DNA of 6,868 bases. Source: Acidimicrobiia bacterium. Its GTDB lineage: Bacteria; Actinomycetota; Acidimicrobiia; Spongiisociales; UBA5794. The stretch lies in the NCBI GenBank assembly GCA_029934555.1, contig JAOZMA010000020.1, forward strand, positions 7,628 through 14,495, given 5' to 3'. Positions within the stretch are counted from its first letter, which is position 1, and every line of letters begins with the position of its first letter. Shown here piece by piece: positions 5,802 through 6,868 of the stretch. The notes beneath the pieces were generated by a model. The model was given only the letters and a program-made list of their open reading frames with translations. It was not told the origin of the DNA and made no database searches. Both the position numbers and the translations under genes were made by a program.

Positions 5802-6868
5802 TCAGCGTAGACCGGGATCGGCGTGGCGTGGCGCCTTGGCCTGAACGATCTCGCTCCGAACCCGGCCGTCGTGCTCATCATCGAAGGCGACTTCGAGGGC
5901 GGCGTACGCGACATCGGTGTCGAACTCGCCGATCGCCCAGGCCGCGTGGGCCCGCAGGAGCCAGTCAGGATGACCGAGATACCCGATGACGATCGGTTCG
6001 AGTTGAGCGGATCGGTCGTTCCCCGCCGCGATCAGCGCATTCCTCCTGAGGATCCTTGGCCGTCGTGCAGGAAGGTAGAAGTGCCCGTACGCCTCGAGGA
6101 GTTCGTGGTCGGTCGCTCCGAGAATCCCCACGATCGAAGGTCCCGATACCGCAGGTGCGTCCGCTAGGACACGCTTCCCCGGAGGGCAGGCGGTCAGACA
6201 GTCATCGCATCCGTAGAGGCGATCTCCCACCGCCGAGCGCAGGTCGATCGGGATAACGCCGGAAGCCTGGAGCAGATGGGCGAGACAGCGCCTCACATCG
6301 ATGACGCCGTCTGCAACGATGGCGTTCGTCGGACACGCGGGAATACAGGCGATACACGATCCACAGGAGCGATCCATCGGACTGTCGAGGTCGAGAGAGG
6401 CATCGGTAGCGACAGACCCGATCAACACCCATGGCCCTGCCCCTGGGACGAGCACCATCGAACTCTTCCCCCACCATCCGACGCCGGCACGCACCGCGGC
6501 GGCACGGTCGACAAGTCGCGAGTCGTCGGCGAGCACAGCGGTCCGGTGCCCGACCTCCGCCAGTTGCGCAGCAACGGCATCGAGCGCAGTCCGCAACCCC
6601 ACGTAGGCATCGCCATCGGCGAAGCGGGCGATCCGCAATGCGGCCGAGTCCACTGCGGCGGTGCCCGCCTGCGGCTGGTACGCGTACGCAACTGTGACAA
6701 GTCGCTCCGCCCACGGCAGCGACCTACGAACATCGGACGCCACGGCAGAATCCCGGTACGTGAACGCGAGCGTGCCGGCAAGCCCGGCGTCCCGGCGAGC
6801 CTCCATAACCTCGGCCAGTCCGTCGAACGGATCGGCCGAGGTAACACCGAAGCCGATGCACCCGTGGT
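5802..6868 (-). CDS. queG: Epoxyqueuosine reductase QueG-like protein, 5' end beyond the window
   Basis: At least 354 residues are visible; the frame is open to the window edge. In-frame sequence before the internal ATG at 6806 (HGCIGFGVTSADPFDGLAEV) matches the family's N-terminal 'GF...A.PFD' region, so the true start lies outside. QueG reduces epoxyqueuosine to queuosine in the anticodon loop of tRNA, using cobalamin and two 4Fe-4S clusters. Visible signs are the N-terminal DUF1730-like region, an Asp in LADDSRLVDR near the family's catalytic position, and a first cluster motif CGSCIACIPACP (6330-6365). A second motif is YGCDDCLTACPPGK (6178-6215), with RRCL supplying another Cys. C-terminal HEAT-like repeats include RPRILRRNALIAAGN and LLRAHAAWAIGE. 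The usual GKNT near the active site reads GKSS here. A related iron-sulfur/cobalamin reductase with another substrate is the main alternative. Confidence 0.82.
   Translation of the reverse strand, partial: HGCIGFGVTSADPFDGLAEVMEARRDAGLAGTLAFTYRDSAVASDVRRSLPWAERLVTVAYAYQPQAGTAAVDSAALRIARFADGDAYVGLRTALDAVAAQLAEVGHRTAVLADDSRLVDRAAAVRAGVGWWGKSSMVLVPGAGPWVLIGSVATDASLDLDSPMDRSCGSCIACIPACPTNAIVADGVIDVRRCLAHLLQASGVIPIDLRSAVGDRLYGCDDCLTACPPGKRVLADAPAVSGPSIVGILGATDHELLEAYGHFYLPARRPRILRRNALIAAGNDRSAQLEPIVIGYLGHPDWLLRAHAAWAIGEFDTDVAYAALEVAFDDEHDGRVRSEIVQAKAPRHADPGLR

Overview
The window is GC-rich and densely coding, with genes that abut or overlap by a few bases. The SRPBCC and ArsA-like proteins match an actinobacterial gene pair that I recall from mycobacteria, and there is a lipoprotein with a PF09826-type beta-propeller. 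I infer a high-GC actinobacterium, possibly of the Acidimicrobiia group; no rRNA or other phylogenetic marker is present to settle this.

Layout: one plus-strand gene (85-2079) encodes a secreted beta-propeller lipoprotein. It converges on a minus-strand run of seven genes that fills the rest of the window. Between the two sets lies a 75-bp gap (2080-2154), almost entirely occupied by a long hairpin built of 8-bp tandem repeats.

Read in the direction of transcription (right to left), the minus-strand genes are: a QueG-like epoxyqueuosine reductase whose 5' end is beyond the window edge (5802-6868); a 95-aa three-helix membrane protein (5510-5797); a metallophosphoesterase (4758-5510); a class I SAM methyltransferase (4034-4765); an SRPBCC protein (3515-3952); an ArsA/Get3-like ATPase with an HSP20-like tail (2346-3515); and a 64-aa protein (2155-2349). 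Junctions are +4, -1, -8, +81, -1 and -4 bp. The first four therefore look translationally coupled, as do the last three. The 81-bp gap before the SRPBCC gene is the only place with room for an internal promoter.

How the genes may work together: the SRPBCC, ArsA-like and 64-aa genes form a compact module, plausibly a lipid or hydrophobic-ligand binding protein working with an ATPase, with the small protein as a possible partner. Its biological role is unknown. The QueG-like protein would act in tRNA queuosine synthesis, but nothing in its three downstream neighbours explains that link. No mobile element, CRISPR array, tRNA or rRNA was recognised. The least ordinary items are the repeat-built hairpin and the poorly understood ArsA module.
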